Assembly: GCA_009746045.1 (NCBI GenBank)
Contig: RPFO01000164.1
Span: forward strand, 2,346,321-2,410,320
Reading direction: 5' to 3'
Length of the DNA: 64,000 nt
Source of the DNA: Mesostigma viride
Taxonomy: Eukaryota; Streptophyta; Mesostigmatophyceae; Mesostigmatales; Mesostigmataceae
Shown: positions 50,420-60,621 of the stretch, piece after piece
Position numbering within the stretch: the stretch's first letter is position 1
Layout of the letters: each line of letters begins with the position of its first letter
Program-made: the position numbers and the translations under genes
Notes under the pieces: model-generated
What the model saw: the letters and a program-made list of their open reading frames with translations, nothing else
The model's database searches: none
What the model was told of the DNA's origin: nothing

Positions 50420-51832
50420 GATATCGAGTTGTGAAACACAAAGAATCGTGGGTTACCTCCAGCGAGGAGCGAGACTTTTCAAATTCTTGAATTTCTTGTC
50501 ATTGCGGTCGCGTGCATGCACGTGCGACACGTACGAATCATGCGATGTAGTCTTGCAGCATTATTTTCACTGGCTGTGAGCTGTGGTCCACTGGTCCTGT
50601 CACCTGCGCCTGAGCTTCTGGAAGCCAACTTTCCGGCTCGAGCTCTTCGAGCTGGGGTGCCGGGCCCCGACCCGCCAGCCCACGGGCCAGCTCCGTCCCC
50701 CGCACAGGGCTGGGGTTTGCATCTAGATCTGCGCGGGAAACCAGGTTGCTGCAGGAGTGGGACTTTTTAGACACAACAACAATGAATTTCCATTGTTGTT
50801 TCCAATGAATTGGAAACAACAATGAAATATTGTTTGCAAGTGTCAGCGAGGGGTCGTCGATCAATGCGTGGCGGTAACGTCGTTGCTCGTGCATGGAGTT
50901 GAGTTGAGCTGAGTTTATTCCCGCGCCGGTGGTCCGACAAGGTGATTAATAGTGGATCTTGCCGCATTGCGTAGCATCGCTCGTTACGAGGAGGCGCTCT
51001 CATTGGATGCAGGCTAGCGATTGCTTCGTACAGGGGGGGACGGAGACCGCCGCCATGAACTGATCTGCGTTTCTGCATCGCAAAGGGCAGTGATAGGCCA
51101 CGGCCTTTCCTTTTCGCAAACTCACTACCCGGAATCTACGCCAAGCGTCGTCAGAGCCCCAAGCGTGACAACTCCCATGACTGCCTCTTAGTACCTCGCC
51201 AAGCGTGGTTTGGGACGGGGGTGACGGTGTATCGAATACAAACAGTTGGGAGAACCGTTATATACCAGTTGATACCATACCGTGATAGGGAATGACATGG
51301 CGGGTGACAGGGAGATGCTATGGCGGCCTGCTCTTAAGAAGTAAATCATTAATGGTCCGACTGTCTGCACGTCAGGCAGTCAGTTTATTCCCAAGTCTCA
51401 CTCCGGTCCAGCCACCCCACGTTCCGTTAGGGCGACCTTTCATGTGGGGTAATGTATCAAGAAAGTAGTCCCATCGTGCTGTAATAGATCACGCAAACAA
51501 AAAGGCAGCATGTGCAAACGCAAGAGTGCCCAATCTGACGTGCATGTCCTTTCGAAATAGATCGACGGGGATTGACCGCTGGCTGCCCACCTCCTCTAGC
51601 GTCTATAAGGTGGCGCGCAGATGGAGATGTATGTACCTATAAAGTTGATCTTTAGATTAGCTCGCTAATAGGGCTAGCTAGCCTACCCCCATGGTGTCAT
51701 GCATGCATATGCTAGCTAGGCCTATTGTCTATAAATTCATGCAACCTAAGTTGCCCTTTTAATGCATGGTGCATCTACTTAATAGTTTTGTGTATAAGTA
51801 AGTACTTGTGTGTCATGCGGAGAGGCATTCAT
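50420..51832. other. Intergenic upstream of the PHD-finger gene
   Basis: The part near 50366-50500 should contain the promoter of the minus-strand PHD-finger gene. A 20-bp-arm inverted repeat lies at 50786-50828. No other gene was recognised. Confidence 0.4.
50786..50828. repeat. Short perfect hairpin
   Basis: ATTTCATTGTTGTTTCCAAT (one extra C in the left arm) faces its complement across a 2-bp loop. It could form a cruciform or a transcript hairpin, but no terminator-like T run or gene end is adjacent. Confidence 0.75.
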
Positions 51833-52363
51833 TAATTAATTCATTAAACTCGTGCTCCCGTTGGGGAGTCACGGAGCATCGAAGTGCTTTTAATCCCTGT
51901 GTGTGCACCACAGGAGAAAGGGCAGAGACCCCCAGTCTCCTTCATGCCTAAGGCATGCCACAGCTGCATTCGGTCACGCTAGCTAAATGGACACGCTAAT
52001 GATCCGGCAATCTGTGGGTGCAATAAGACCCATGTGAGCATGGCATAACAAGGAGCGTGGGCAAGGAATCTGGTCATAGCCAGGACGTAGCATGGCTGTA
52101 CAAGGACTAAGCTAAGGGTATGGCTGGTTGTATACCGTGCGTTAGCGATGCACGTGACTAGGTATGTTGGCACAGCTAGGCAAACATTCTAAGCATGGCT
52201 GCCATAGCGGCAGTGACTACCAAGGGATACAAGCTAGGGCTATTAGCTAGTCTAGCCCGCGGGGGGCGTCCACATCTCGTGGTTGATCATCAGGTCCCCG
52301 CCCCTCCAGTACACATTGGGCTTCTGGGGTTCCTGCTTATGGCGGAGGTATTCCGGCCACAGC
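51833..52363 (-). mobile_element. Family B retroposon 3' end
   Basis: On the minus strand it has the last ORF1 codons (PEYLRHKQ.. then NVYWRGGDLMINHEMWTPP), about 400 bp of 3' UTR, the GTGACTCCCCAACGGGAGCA hairpin (51855-51875) and an AATT tail. It is 5'-truncated at 52363. Confidence 0.78.
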
Positions 52364-52365
52364 GG

Positions 52366-52800
52366 AGAGGCATGCCACGGAGTACTATGGCGCAATCACA
52401 TTAGAAGAATAATTACACAAAAAGTACAACAGACAAAGATCGTCTGCATCATGCCCCAACCCTATGGTATACTGGATGGGAATATGATCCTCATCCGAGC
52501 TGTCCTCAACTGTAACGACTGACGAGGCGGTAGTGTAGCGGCTATCCTCGGGGGCAATAACCTCTATGGACCTAAGTAAGTAAGTAAGTACTTGCGTGTC
52601 ATGCGCATGGGCATGCCACGGAGTGCTATGCTAATCTCATTAGAAAATAATGACACGATTTCAAGTTACAAATATTGTCTGCATCATGCCCCAACCATAA
52701 AGTCAACTAGATCAGAATATAGTCAACTAGAGGGGGATATAATCCTCATCTGAGCTGTCAGGACTTTATACTGTAATGGCAGACGAGGCGGCTATCGGCT
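52366..52800. repeat. Diverged tandem duplication, about 245-bp spacing
   Basis: Blocks GCATGCCACGGAGTACTATG, GTCTGCATCATGCCCCAACC, ATAATCCTCATC.GAGCTGTC and GACGAGGCGG occur in the same order at 52368-52530 and 52610-52795. Minus-strand frames such as SSDEDHIPIQ suggest a decayed coding sequence that I cannot identify. Confidence 0.6.
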
Positions 52801-53039
52801 CTGGGGCAATATCCTCCACCTGAGGACTTCTTCCCTGCATTCTACCAATGGGCCACGGGGCCCGTGGGGAGAAAACAGGAGCATGCCTCATAGGAAGGTG
52901 CTTATCGCAGACAGCAGCCCATATTTCTCCTTGTCTATCATGCGGGTTGTCTATATATGATTCTCCTTGTCATTATCATCATGCGGGCGCAGATCGGATT
53001 ATATTCCCCTCTAGTGAGCGCAGGAAGTGCGCTCTAATT

Positions 53040-54840
53040 ATATACATATAACGTGCTCACGAGCCACCAGGTACGTAGCCATGGCTGACGGCGAGGTAAT
53101 AACTTTCACGTTTGGGCACCAAATTCGTCCGTGAATATCACAGTTGCTTCGTCTTTCTAAGACGCACACGCTGATATATTTTCCCGAAGCTATTACGCCA
53201 AATCATGATCAGCAAACGCACCTCGACGCAGCGCAGCTTAGCGGCAGCGCTGAGCCCTGAAGCTACGCAAGAAGCTCCGCCTAGAGTTCCGCGGCCTGGC
53301 CTGGAAGGCAGCAGTACCACTTCCCAAGCTTTAGTGCAGTACATTCGGCCCCTTCTTCGTCCTCGCCGTCGGCCTCTCCTGAGCCCAAGCGCAGTCGTCC
53401 CGCTGAGCCACCCAGCCAGTTTTACGATTTCCCCATCGACGAGCCACACTTTTTGCAGAAAGGTCCGAGTGACCTGAGCTGCACGTCCTGTTTCATGGGA
53501 CGTGCGCATAGGCCACACTTTTGGAATTGTGCTACCAACTCAAGAGTCGGGATGGCCGCGGCCTTCGCCTGCCGTCAGGTGGCAGCTCGACCGGTTGGGC
53601 TGCAAAGCTGCCCAGCCTTGAGCACCCGTCCCAGGCGTCCCTACTTGCAACACATCGCCCTTTGCTCCCTCCTCGGACGCTCCCACGCCCAGATTTTTTC
53701 TCCCACCGCTGTGACCGACACCATCCGAACCTCCTTAGGGACGCCGTCGAGCAGCACGTGACTCCCCTCGCTGCAGCTAGATGTGGCAGCAATGGGCAGC
53801 ACGCTGGCTGCTGAGCTCCCTCACCTTTCCACCACCGTCACCTCCACCTCCTCCGTGGAGGGTGGCCACCCTCCTCGCCTCAACTGCCGCATCCACCTCC
53901 ACCGCCGACATCAAGACCCAGCTCCACGACATCGACAAGCGCATCCACGACCACACCATCGCCATCGAGTGCCTGCAAAACACCGCAGGCCTCACCGCCC
54001 AGGCGGTAAAGGACATTGCCGCCAAGCCATGCAGCCCCCGCTAGCCCGGCAGGCGATGGATTGCATCCGCTCCCCCCCCAGAGGTCTGGGCAGACATGCT
54101 GAAGCACCACATCACCGGCCTCGACCACCACCTGGAGCCACCATGCATCGCAGCACAGCTCAAGCAATTTACGCTCGACCTCCGCGAGGAGGCGCCGACC
54201 TCACCAAGCGCAGCCACAATGTCATCGTCAAGCACATGCACTTCGACCAGCCGGCAGGTGAGAACTCGGAGTCTCTTGCCATAGCTTTTAAGCGCGACAT
54301 TCTTACCCCCATGCAACTCACTTGTGAGCTGCGGATCCATGTCGGCTGTCCGCCTTCCCCGCGCGCGGGGTAAGGCTGGCCTGGCTCCCCAGGCTGCTGG
54401 TCAACTTTAAGTACATGGCGGATAGCCGGCTGTCGTTTCTTATAAATGCCGCAAGAAGCCGATCTCGGGGACTTTCTACACGCTGGAGGACGACCCGGCT
54501 TGGCTGGCACAGCAACAGCGGCGACGGGAGCTACGGCCGACCTATCTCCAGCTCTGGCATAGCGCAGGGGGGAAACCGGTATACTGGAGGGGCCGGGGAT
54601 CGAGGTCATCCACGTCAACCACAAGCCCTGGCTGGCGCCCCCTGCCGCCCCAGCAACCCCAGTCTAGGGAATATATAGCAGTAGTGTAGATTAGTCAGGC
54701 TTAGCCTAGCACGTGGCCCACGCTTACGCGCATGTGCGCCTATAATGGGACTCCCCATGGATGCATAATAAGAATTTAGCCCAGCCTTGCCTATGCAGAG
54801 AGCTCCTCTCTGCTGAGAAGCCATGCATGCATGCATTAAT
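53040..54840 (+). pseudogene. Full-length but frameshifted ORF1-only retroposon
   Basis: The 5' UTR (53040-53204) matches 24430-24577. The start at the ATG 53205 (MISKRTSTQRSLAAALSPEA) is followed by multiple frameshifts (about 53440, 53780, 54190, 54370). The LLRDAVEQHVTPLAA, CLQNTAGLTAQAVKDIAAK and DLREEA segments stay recognisable, as does the DDD motif of the C-terminus. The 3' UTR ends in an (AATT)n tail at 54834-54854, without an ORF2. Confidence 0.78.
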
Positions 54841-54854
54841 TAATTAATTAATTA

Positions 54855-55330
54855 AAATCATAGCTCCGTGTGGAGCATATGTAACACATAGCCCTGAGAA
54901 AGGGGCATCTATGGGTTTGTAATACAATATATCAGGGCGACAACCTGCAGGTGTACGGATGTACAACGTACTATCACCTGCTCTGGGTGCACAAGGTGCA
55001 CCTGCACCGCCATGATGGTTCATGCAGTCCTAAACAAGCACAAGCACACAAGGCGGCTTGAGGAGAGGGCCTATAGAAGGCCTGCATGACATATGGGGTG
55101 GAAGGTATGTGGCTAGGCTATGGCTGGTGTACACATGGCATCTCAGCAGAGAGTAACTCCCTGCATGGGCAAAGCATGACTCGAAATTGCTACGGCTATT
55201 GCAAGGGCTGGTTTGGGCCCATCACGTAGGCATACATTGCCACATAACTAAGCTTTCTAGTCTACACTACTGCCACATTCCCTAGGCTGGGGTGGCTGGG
55301 GTGGCTGGGGCGGCAGGGGTCGCCTGCATG
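54855..55330 (-). mobile_element. Family C retroposon 3' UTR
   Basis: It matches 40010-40475 and shares the AATT tail with the preceding plus-strand copy, so two elements meet tail to tail. The terminal hairpin reads GCTCCACACGGAGC here. Confidence 0.7.
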
Positions 55331-55339
55331 CATGCCCTA

Positions 55340-55545
55340 GCCATTGTTTAGCCATGATGATCTTCCACCCTCTGTCCGCGCCTTAGGTGCTGGAATACAT
55401 AGTGGTGCAGGTGCCCTTTGTGCACCCCGAGCAGTAGTATAGTAGTTTACACCCTACCCTTGCAGGAACTAGCCCAGAATGTATTAAAAGCCATAGCCCC
55501 TTCTCAGGGATATGTGCTACATGTACTCCCAACAGAGATTAATTA
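55340..55545 (+). mobile_element. Retroposon 3' UTR with hairpin
   Basis: It contains the AGAATGTATTAAAAGCCATA block and ends TACTCCCAACAGAGATTAAT with a TTAA-rich tail. No coding content. Confidence 0.6.
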
Positions 55546-55605
55546 ATTAATTAATTGATTGATTAATTAGGAACATAACTCCGTGGGGAGTATATGTAGC
55601 ACATA

Positions 55606-55960
55606 TCCCAGATGTTGCTGGCCGACCTAGTGGTCCCAGCCCAGTTTGAACACCGCGTCCACTCCCTCTCCCTTCTTTGGACTGCCCGGCATGCAGAACA
55701 AGAAGCGGTGGCAGAAGATTGTCCAGGCTCACACACCAGCCCCTGTGGGCAAGCCCCCCCCCCCCCCCCCCCAAGAGGAAGCGGCGTTTTGCTAGCTGAG
55801 TAGCGTAGTTAGGGTTTTCTAGACTAGATAGCTTAGAGTTAGGTTGGTTCGCTTGCGCGCCTTCCTCCACCTCCACCACCCATCACGGAATATGTGCTAC
55901 ATCAGTGGTCTCCCAACCGGGCCGGAGGCATGTTATAATTTAATTTAATTTCATTTCATT
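55606..55960 (+). mobile_element. Non-LTR retrotransposon 3' end
   Basis: It encodes MLLADLVVPAQFEHRVHSLS, LLWTA, then KKRWQKIVQAHTPAPVGKP before a C-run frameshift (about 55757-55772) and the family 3' UTR. A hairpin variant near 55905 and a (TTTAA)n/(TTTCA)n tail follow. Confidence 0.72.
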
Positions 55961-55969
55961 TAATATCCC

Positions 55970-56330
55970 AGAGAAGGGGCATATGGCTTTTAATACATTC
56001 TGGGCTACTTCCTGCAAGAGTGCATGGGAATGTAAACGACACTTGCTCTAGGTGCACCAAGGGCACCTGCACCACGGTGTGAGTGAGGGCAAGGGACATG
56101 GGCGCTAGCGAGGGTCCACCAGATCTGGGCAAACCACTGGGCAGTCTGACCTAGCTCGAGGTTAATTGAGGCGGTCTTCACGCCGCTGGCAGCACGCGTG
56201 AACAACAGCAAAAAAAAAAAACGTCATATGGGGCCCATAAACCCAACTCCTCAAGGACAAAGGGCATGACCCAGTGGGCATAACATAGGAGTAGTAGCTG
56301 TAGATGGCACATGCATGCGCACAATTGCTA
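55970..56330. other. Retroposon 3' UTR debris
   Basis: 55970-56080 matches the minus-strand family A 3' UTR blocks (CTTGCAGGAAGTAGCC reversed, GGTGCACC). The rest to 56330 has no recognised content apart from a short A run at 56210. Confidence 0.45.
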
Positions 56331-56562
56331 GAGGAGTATGATCGATATCACGATATATACCGATATGTTTAGAGGTTGTAACCGTTGCGCCTGCATGGAT
56401 GGGTGGCCGCCACGTTTAGTGGCATCCGAGTCTCCAAGGAGCAGCTTACAACTCCCTGGCCAGGCAATTAATGTCGTCATGATGAACATACCCTTGCAGG
56501 AAGTAGCCCAGAATGTATTAAAAGCCACATGCTCAGGTTCTCCTGGGGATATGTGCTACATG

Positions 56563-57226
56563 AGTTAAGTAATGCAATACGCATTACTTTTGCATACTTG
56601 CAAGTATGCAAAAGTAATGCGTATTGCATTACTTAACTAAGATTGGCGTTCGCTCCTGGGGTACCGGGTTCGAATCCTCTCGGAGGCACGGAAATATTTG
56701 CGGCGGGTAGGCCTGGGAGGCCGAGTCGAAATATTTGTGGATTTCTATGTTTGGCGGAGGCCGGGTAGGCCAAGTCGAAATAGGAATTACGGCGCGAGGC
56801 TGGGAATAGCCGAGTCGTAATTAATCGAGTCACCTCGGTAACGAGCGGTGTGTGCGGAACGCCGGATTTCCCCACGCGGCCCAATTTTAGTTAAGTAATG
56901 CAATACGCATTACTTTTGCATACTTGCAAGTATGCAAAAGTAATGCGTATTGCATTACTTAACTAAGATTGGCGTTCGCTCCTGGGGTACCGGGTTCGAA
57001 TCCTCTCGGAGGCACGGAAATATTTGCGGCGGGTAGGCCTGGGAGGCCGAGTCGAAATATTTGTGGATTTCTATGTTTGGCGGAGGCCGGGTAGGCCAAG
57101 TCGAAATAGGAATTACGGCGCGAGGCTGGGAATAGCCGAGTCGTAATTAATCGAGTCACCTCGGTAACGAGCGGTGTGTGCGGAACGCCGGATTTCCCCA
57201 CGCGGCCCAATTTTAGTTAAGTAATG
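56563..57226. mobile_element. Tandem foldback element, 326-bp units with 38-bp inverted ends
   Basis: A 76-bp perfect palindrome at 56563-56638 is repeated at 56889-56964, and a half copy ends at 57226. Each unit is therefore a core of about 250 bp flanked by 38-bp inverted ends (CAAGTATGCAAAAGTAATGC..), arranged head to tail. The two cores are identical. Each core contains GGTTCGAATCC, a pol III B-box, 30 bp inside the left end. The array interrupts the minus-strand gag-like gene. Confidence 0.85.
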
Positions 57227-58149
57227 CCACTGCCCCCATTGTCAGACGCGTTGCCCTGCTTGGGCTGACCACCCACCCGCCTGAACACCGACTTGGAGTG
57301 TGACCTCCTGTCAGAATCAGGTGAATGATCTCCCTTGCGCTTGTGATGGTTGCCCCTACGCCCTCCTTGGCTTCGGTCAGCCTCAGACGTCTTGGAGCCA
57401 CCCTGGGTACGCCCGCCTGCCTGGGTAGCCTTCACTGCTGGCACTCCACCCTCAAACAGCTCCTCTGCCTCGAGAGCTTGTTTAATGATGACCTTGTAGG
57501 CCTTCAGGGTAGAGTGTGGGGCACACATGACTTTTAAGGAGCCACGTGTCGCCTTATCCAGCCCAGAAACCTTGAGCCAGTTGGTTAGGGCTATGTTATC
57601 AGCGACATTAAAGCCGTGAGCCCTGCCCTCCTCAACCATCTTACAATAGTTGAGAAAGTTCTGGATCAGGTCCCCCTTGACCTCCCACCCTTGATACTTG
57701 TCCTGCCAATGGATGCCGACCTTCTTGCGTTGGTCCTCCAGCAGCTCCTTCAGCTCAGCCACGTACAGTGCCCAGGCCTTATTGGCCTTTTTGCACTCCC
57801 TGGTTAGGTCCTTAATCTGGTCAGTACACTTGCCAAAAGTGCTACTGCCTATCCAGATTTGATAGTAATTTGTACCACCGTACAAGCTAGGGAACCCTTC
57901 CAATCCCTCCACAAACTCTTCAGCCTGCTTAGGCTTGGAGTCTGAGGTTACAGGCTGCAACTGATTGACAATTAAAAGACCCTGTGTGGTAAGATCAAAG
58001 CCATGAATAGCTTGTGCATTATTATTATTGTGAGGAAGGTTGGTAATCTCTCCGGTAAGCCCCACGTCATCTACGTGAGCGGTTCCACTACCAGCACCCC
58101 CATTATTATTCCCACTGGCTGGACCCTTGCTACGGCGTCCCTCAGCCAT
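57217..58149 (-). pseudogene. gag-like protein of an LTR retrotransposon, C-terminally interrupted
   Basis: The frame of 310 codons begins MAEGRRSKGPASGNNNGG at ATG 58149. The middle region (WALYVAELKELLEDQRKKVG, NWLKVSGLDKATRGSLKVMC, LKAYKVIIKQALEAEELFEG) has the helical character of retrotransposon capsid proteins. The C-terminal part is Gly/Arg/Lys/Ser-rich and nucleic-acid-binding-like, without a CCHC knuckle. The tail is cut by the foldback array at 57226. It may belong to the same family as the pol gene at 60622. Confidence 0.6.
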
Positions 58150-58319
58150 CCTGCACTACCAGCTATTCAAAGAACACCTTAACAAAGCAGCAGAAAATAT
58201 GTACAAAATTTTTGTGTCGCCACTGCCGCCTGCGCCGGTGTCGCTGCCGCCCCGCGAAATGCCGCTGAAAATTCGACAAAAAAAATGTCGACGAGTACTG
58301 CAGAAGAAAATTAGGCCGA

Positions 58320-59030
58320 CTAGTAGTCAAGGCCCCTGAAGTCGCAGTACGTGTATACGAACTCACGATCCTCCATATCCAGCTCCGGACCTGCACCGGT
58401 ATGAATTAAAACCGGCGTGCTCCCCGCCGCGTAAGTTGCGACGCGCCGACGCGCGACGAGGCGCAGAGGATGTGTAAAGATCGTCAATAATTCCCACCCC
58501 GCGGGAATCCACTCTCGCACAGAGGCGAGAAATGCCACCAGGTTAATTAAAACCTGGCGCTCGCGACTGCGTACGCCGCGAGTGAGCAGCGATAACAGCG
58601 CGAGATCCTGAAACAAATTTGTCGACACCGCCGGCGCGCCCCCCGTGCGTAGCGATGCCCAGTTTTGCAGGTTTCTCTGGTAACCGGTGAGTGAAGAGAG
58701 GACGTTGTCCAACTCCTCAATGGCAGTCGTGACTTCGGTCACCGACCGCAAACCTCCCCGCACCTGGACCGTAAATGTCGATAAAATGTTTCGAATCTGG
58801 TCCAACAGGTTGCGGATTGCCGGCACCAGTGCTGGCAAATCGGGGTCCTCGGGGTTATCCCCGAGCAATGCGTGAGCTGCACGCTGCTGACGATGAAGCT
58901 CGTCGAGCGAGACCGTTACTTCGTCGAGCAATTGCTGCCACGACGGCACCGTCGGTCTTGACGAAGAACCAGCCGGCGGAGCGGCTATTTCCTCATCGTC
59001 CGGAATCCGAAATTCTTCCGAATTTGGCAT
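58320..59030 (-). CDS. Unknown 236-aa protein between candidate LTR and gag-like gene
   Basis: ATG 59030 to stop 58320. The start is acidic (MPNSEEFRIPDDEEIAAPPA). Long amphipathic helices follow (QQLLDEVTVSLDELHRQQRA, IRNLLDQIRNILSTFTVQVR, VTTAIEELDNVLSSL), then a hydrophobic middle (LALLSLLTRGV, VLINLVAFLASV). It could be an additional gag-region product of the retrotransposon or an unrelated gene. I do not recognise it. Confidence 0.5.
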   Translation of the reverse strand: MPNSEEFRIPDDEEIAAPPAGSSSRPTVPSWQQLLDEVTVSLDELHRQQRAAHALLGDNPEDPDLPALVPAIRNLLDQIRNILSTFTVQVRGGLRSVTEVTTAIEELDNVLSSLTGYQRNLQNWASLRTGGAPAVSTNLFQDLALLSLLTRGVRSRERQVLINLVAFLASVREWIPAGWELLTIFTHPLRLVARRRVATYAAGSTPVLIHTGAGPELDMEDREFVYTYCDFRGLDY

Positions 59031-60621
59031 CTTTTTGACAGAGCGTGTAATACGAGTTGTGAGGGTAAGAATGCCACGAATTCCGCCATGGTTCTTGCAG
59101 GAAGTTGCCTTTATTAATAATCAGGAAACACAGACGTAAGTCACGTCACTTCCAAGACTGCACGCAGCACAGACGACAGGGTCGCAGTGCCAAGAGAACG
59201 TGCACGCAAGAACTAGCGTCCCGGTGTGACCAAGTCACTCATATAGCTTACTAGGGACGCGTCCAAGTATTCAGCTGCACTGTCACAGCTGAACTGTCAA
59301 TCAATTGATTACACAGACTCTGGCACGCCTTTGGCGCGCAGATCTATCAATTGTCCATACGGCTAGTCCTGTGGACCTATCCGTACACTAGTCAGCATCA
59401 ATTGTCTCATAGGTCCTGGCGCGCTACAGTGCGCCTACCTATCAATTGACCATCAAGTCCTGTACAAGTCCTGTCAACGTCCTGCGGACTATCAAAGTGA
59501 CACTTGTACATCCTGTGTCCGTACGCGCCCACAGTGGCGCGCCGGGTACTGTCGGCACAGCCTAGGAAACGTCATAACTTTTACGTTCCTTAACCAAATG
59601 AGGCGTTCAAGGTGCCGTTGGAAAGAGCGTAACAATCTCTATCCATCTAACGTAAATCCTTTACGTTAACTCCAATCCCTTCTTTTCTTTAGGGATCACA
59701 TCCCCTGCCAGGGACCCTTGAAGTAGCTTGAAATGTCCTTCACTCCAGCTTGAAGCTTGAACAGATGTCTTTAATGGCCATTGCCATTCCCCCAGCCCTT
59801 TCTTTTAAGGAACTGGAAAAGAAACAGATCTGCCACAGGGAAAACCATTCCATGAGAAATGGATAAAAACCTATGGAAGTGGCATTACAGAGTACCACCA
59901 GATATTAGAAGCACACAAAATTAAATACATACAGGTTAATTCTATGAGGTCTTCTCCAGGAATTAATCCCATCACCTCGGTAGAGCCTCCAGTACAATGA
60001 CCTTCTGGCGGTGAGTTACATTAATCCCAGATACTAATCCCATAAAACCCAGTACATATTCAATATAAGTACAATAAATCCATGACAATTAAAATACCAC
60101 TTGACAAAGTAAGGCGTATTACAATAGTTTGCCTGTCATTCTCTCAACAGGGGTCTATTGGCGCCCGTCTTACGGCGCCCGTCTACTTGCCAGATGGTAA
60201 ACTGCCACAGCAAACAAATGACAAAATGAAACACATAGGCAACAATTAAATCCTGCCCTGGGGAACTAGGGAAGTCTGAACAGGCAAACACCTGAACAGG
60301 CCAGCTTGTAGAAACATAATACCAGGGAATCGAACCCCGCCCTATAAACCCCAGAATAAAGGTTCCCAGACCATTGTGAGAAGTATGTACAAATATACAT
60401 TTCTTTTAAAATAGAATACATGGTCTGTAATGGACCTGTCAACCTTGTGTAGTCAACAGCATGAACCCCAGCCAAAACCTGGCTGTATCCTGATTAAAAT
60501 CAGAGTGAGTGTACCATGGTCCATGAGCCTTAGTACAGACTAAAATACAGGTATTATGCCAGTCACAATGCTGACACTACCACACAATCTGCTCTCCAAT
60601 GCCCTATAACCATGCACCAGC
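59031..60621. other. Non-coding spacer, candidate shared LTR region
   Basis: Between the stop of pol and the start of the gag-region genes (minus strand) there is 1.6 kb without a gene. On the minus strand it holds an AATAAA near 59115-59120 and CA/TG-rich segments with repeated ATCAATTG words (59300-59460). One copy only is present, so LTR boundaries cannot be proven. Confidence 0.35.

Noticed and set aside
56640-56700. A tRNA gene around GGTTCGAATCC
   Set aside because: I could not fold acceptor, D and anticodon stems around the B-box; it is only a promoter-like motif.
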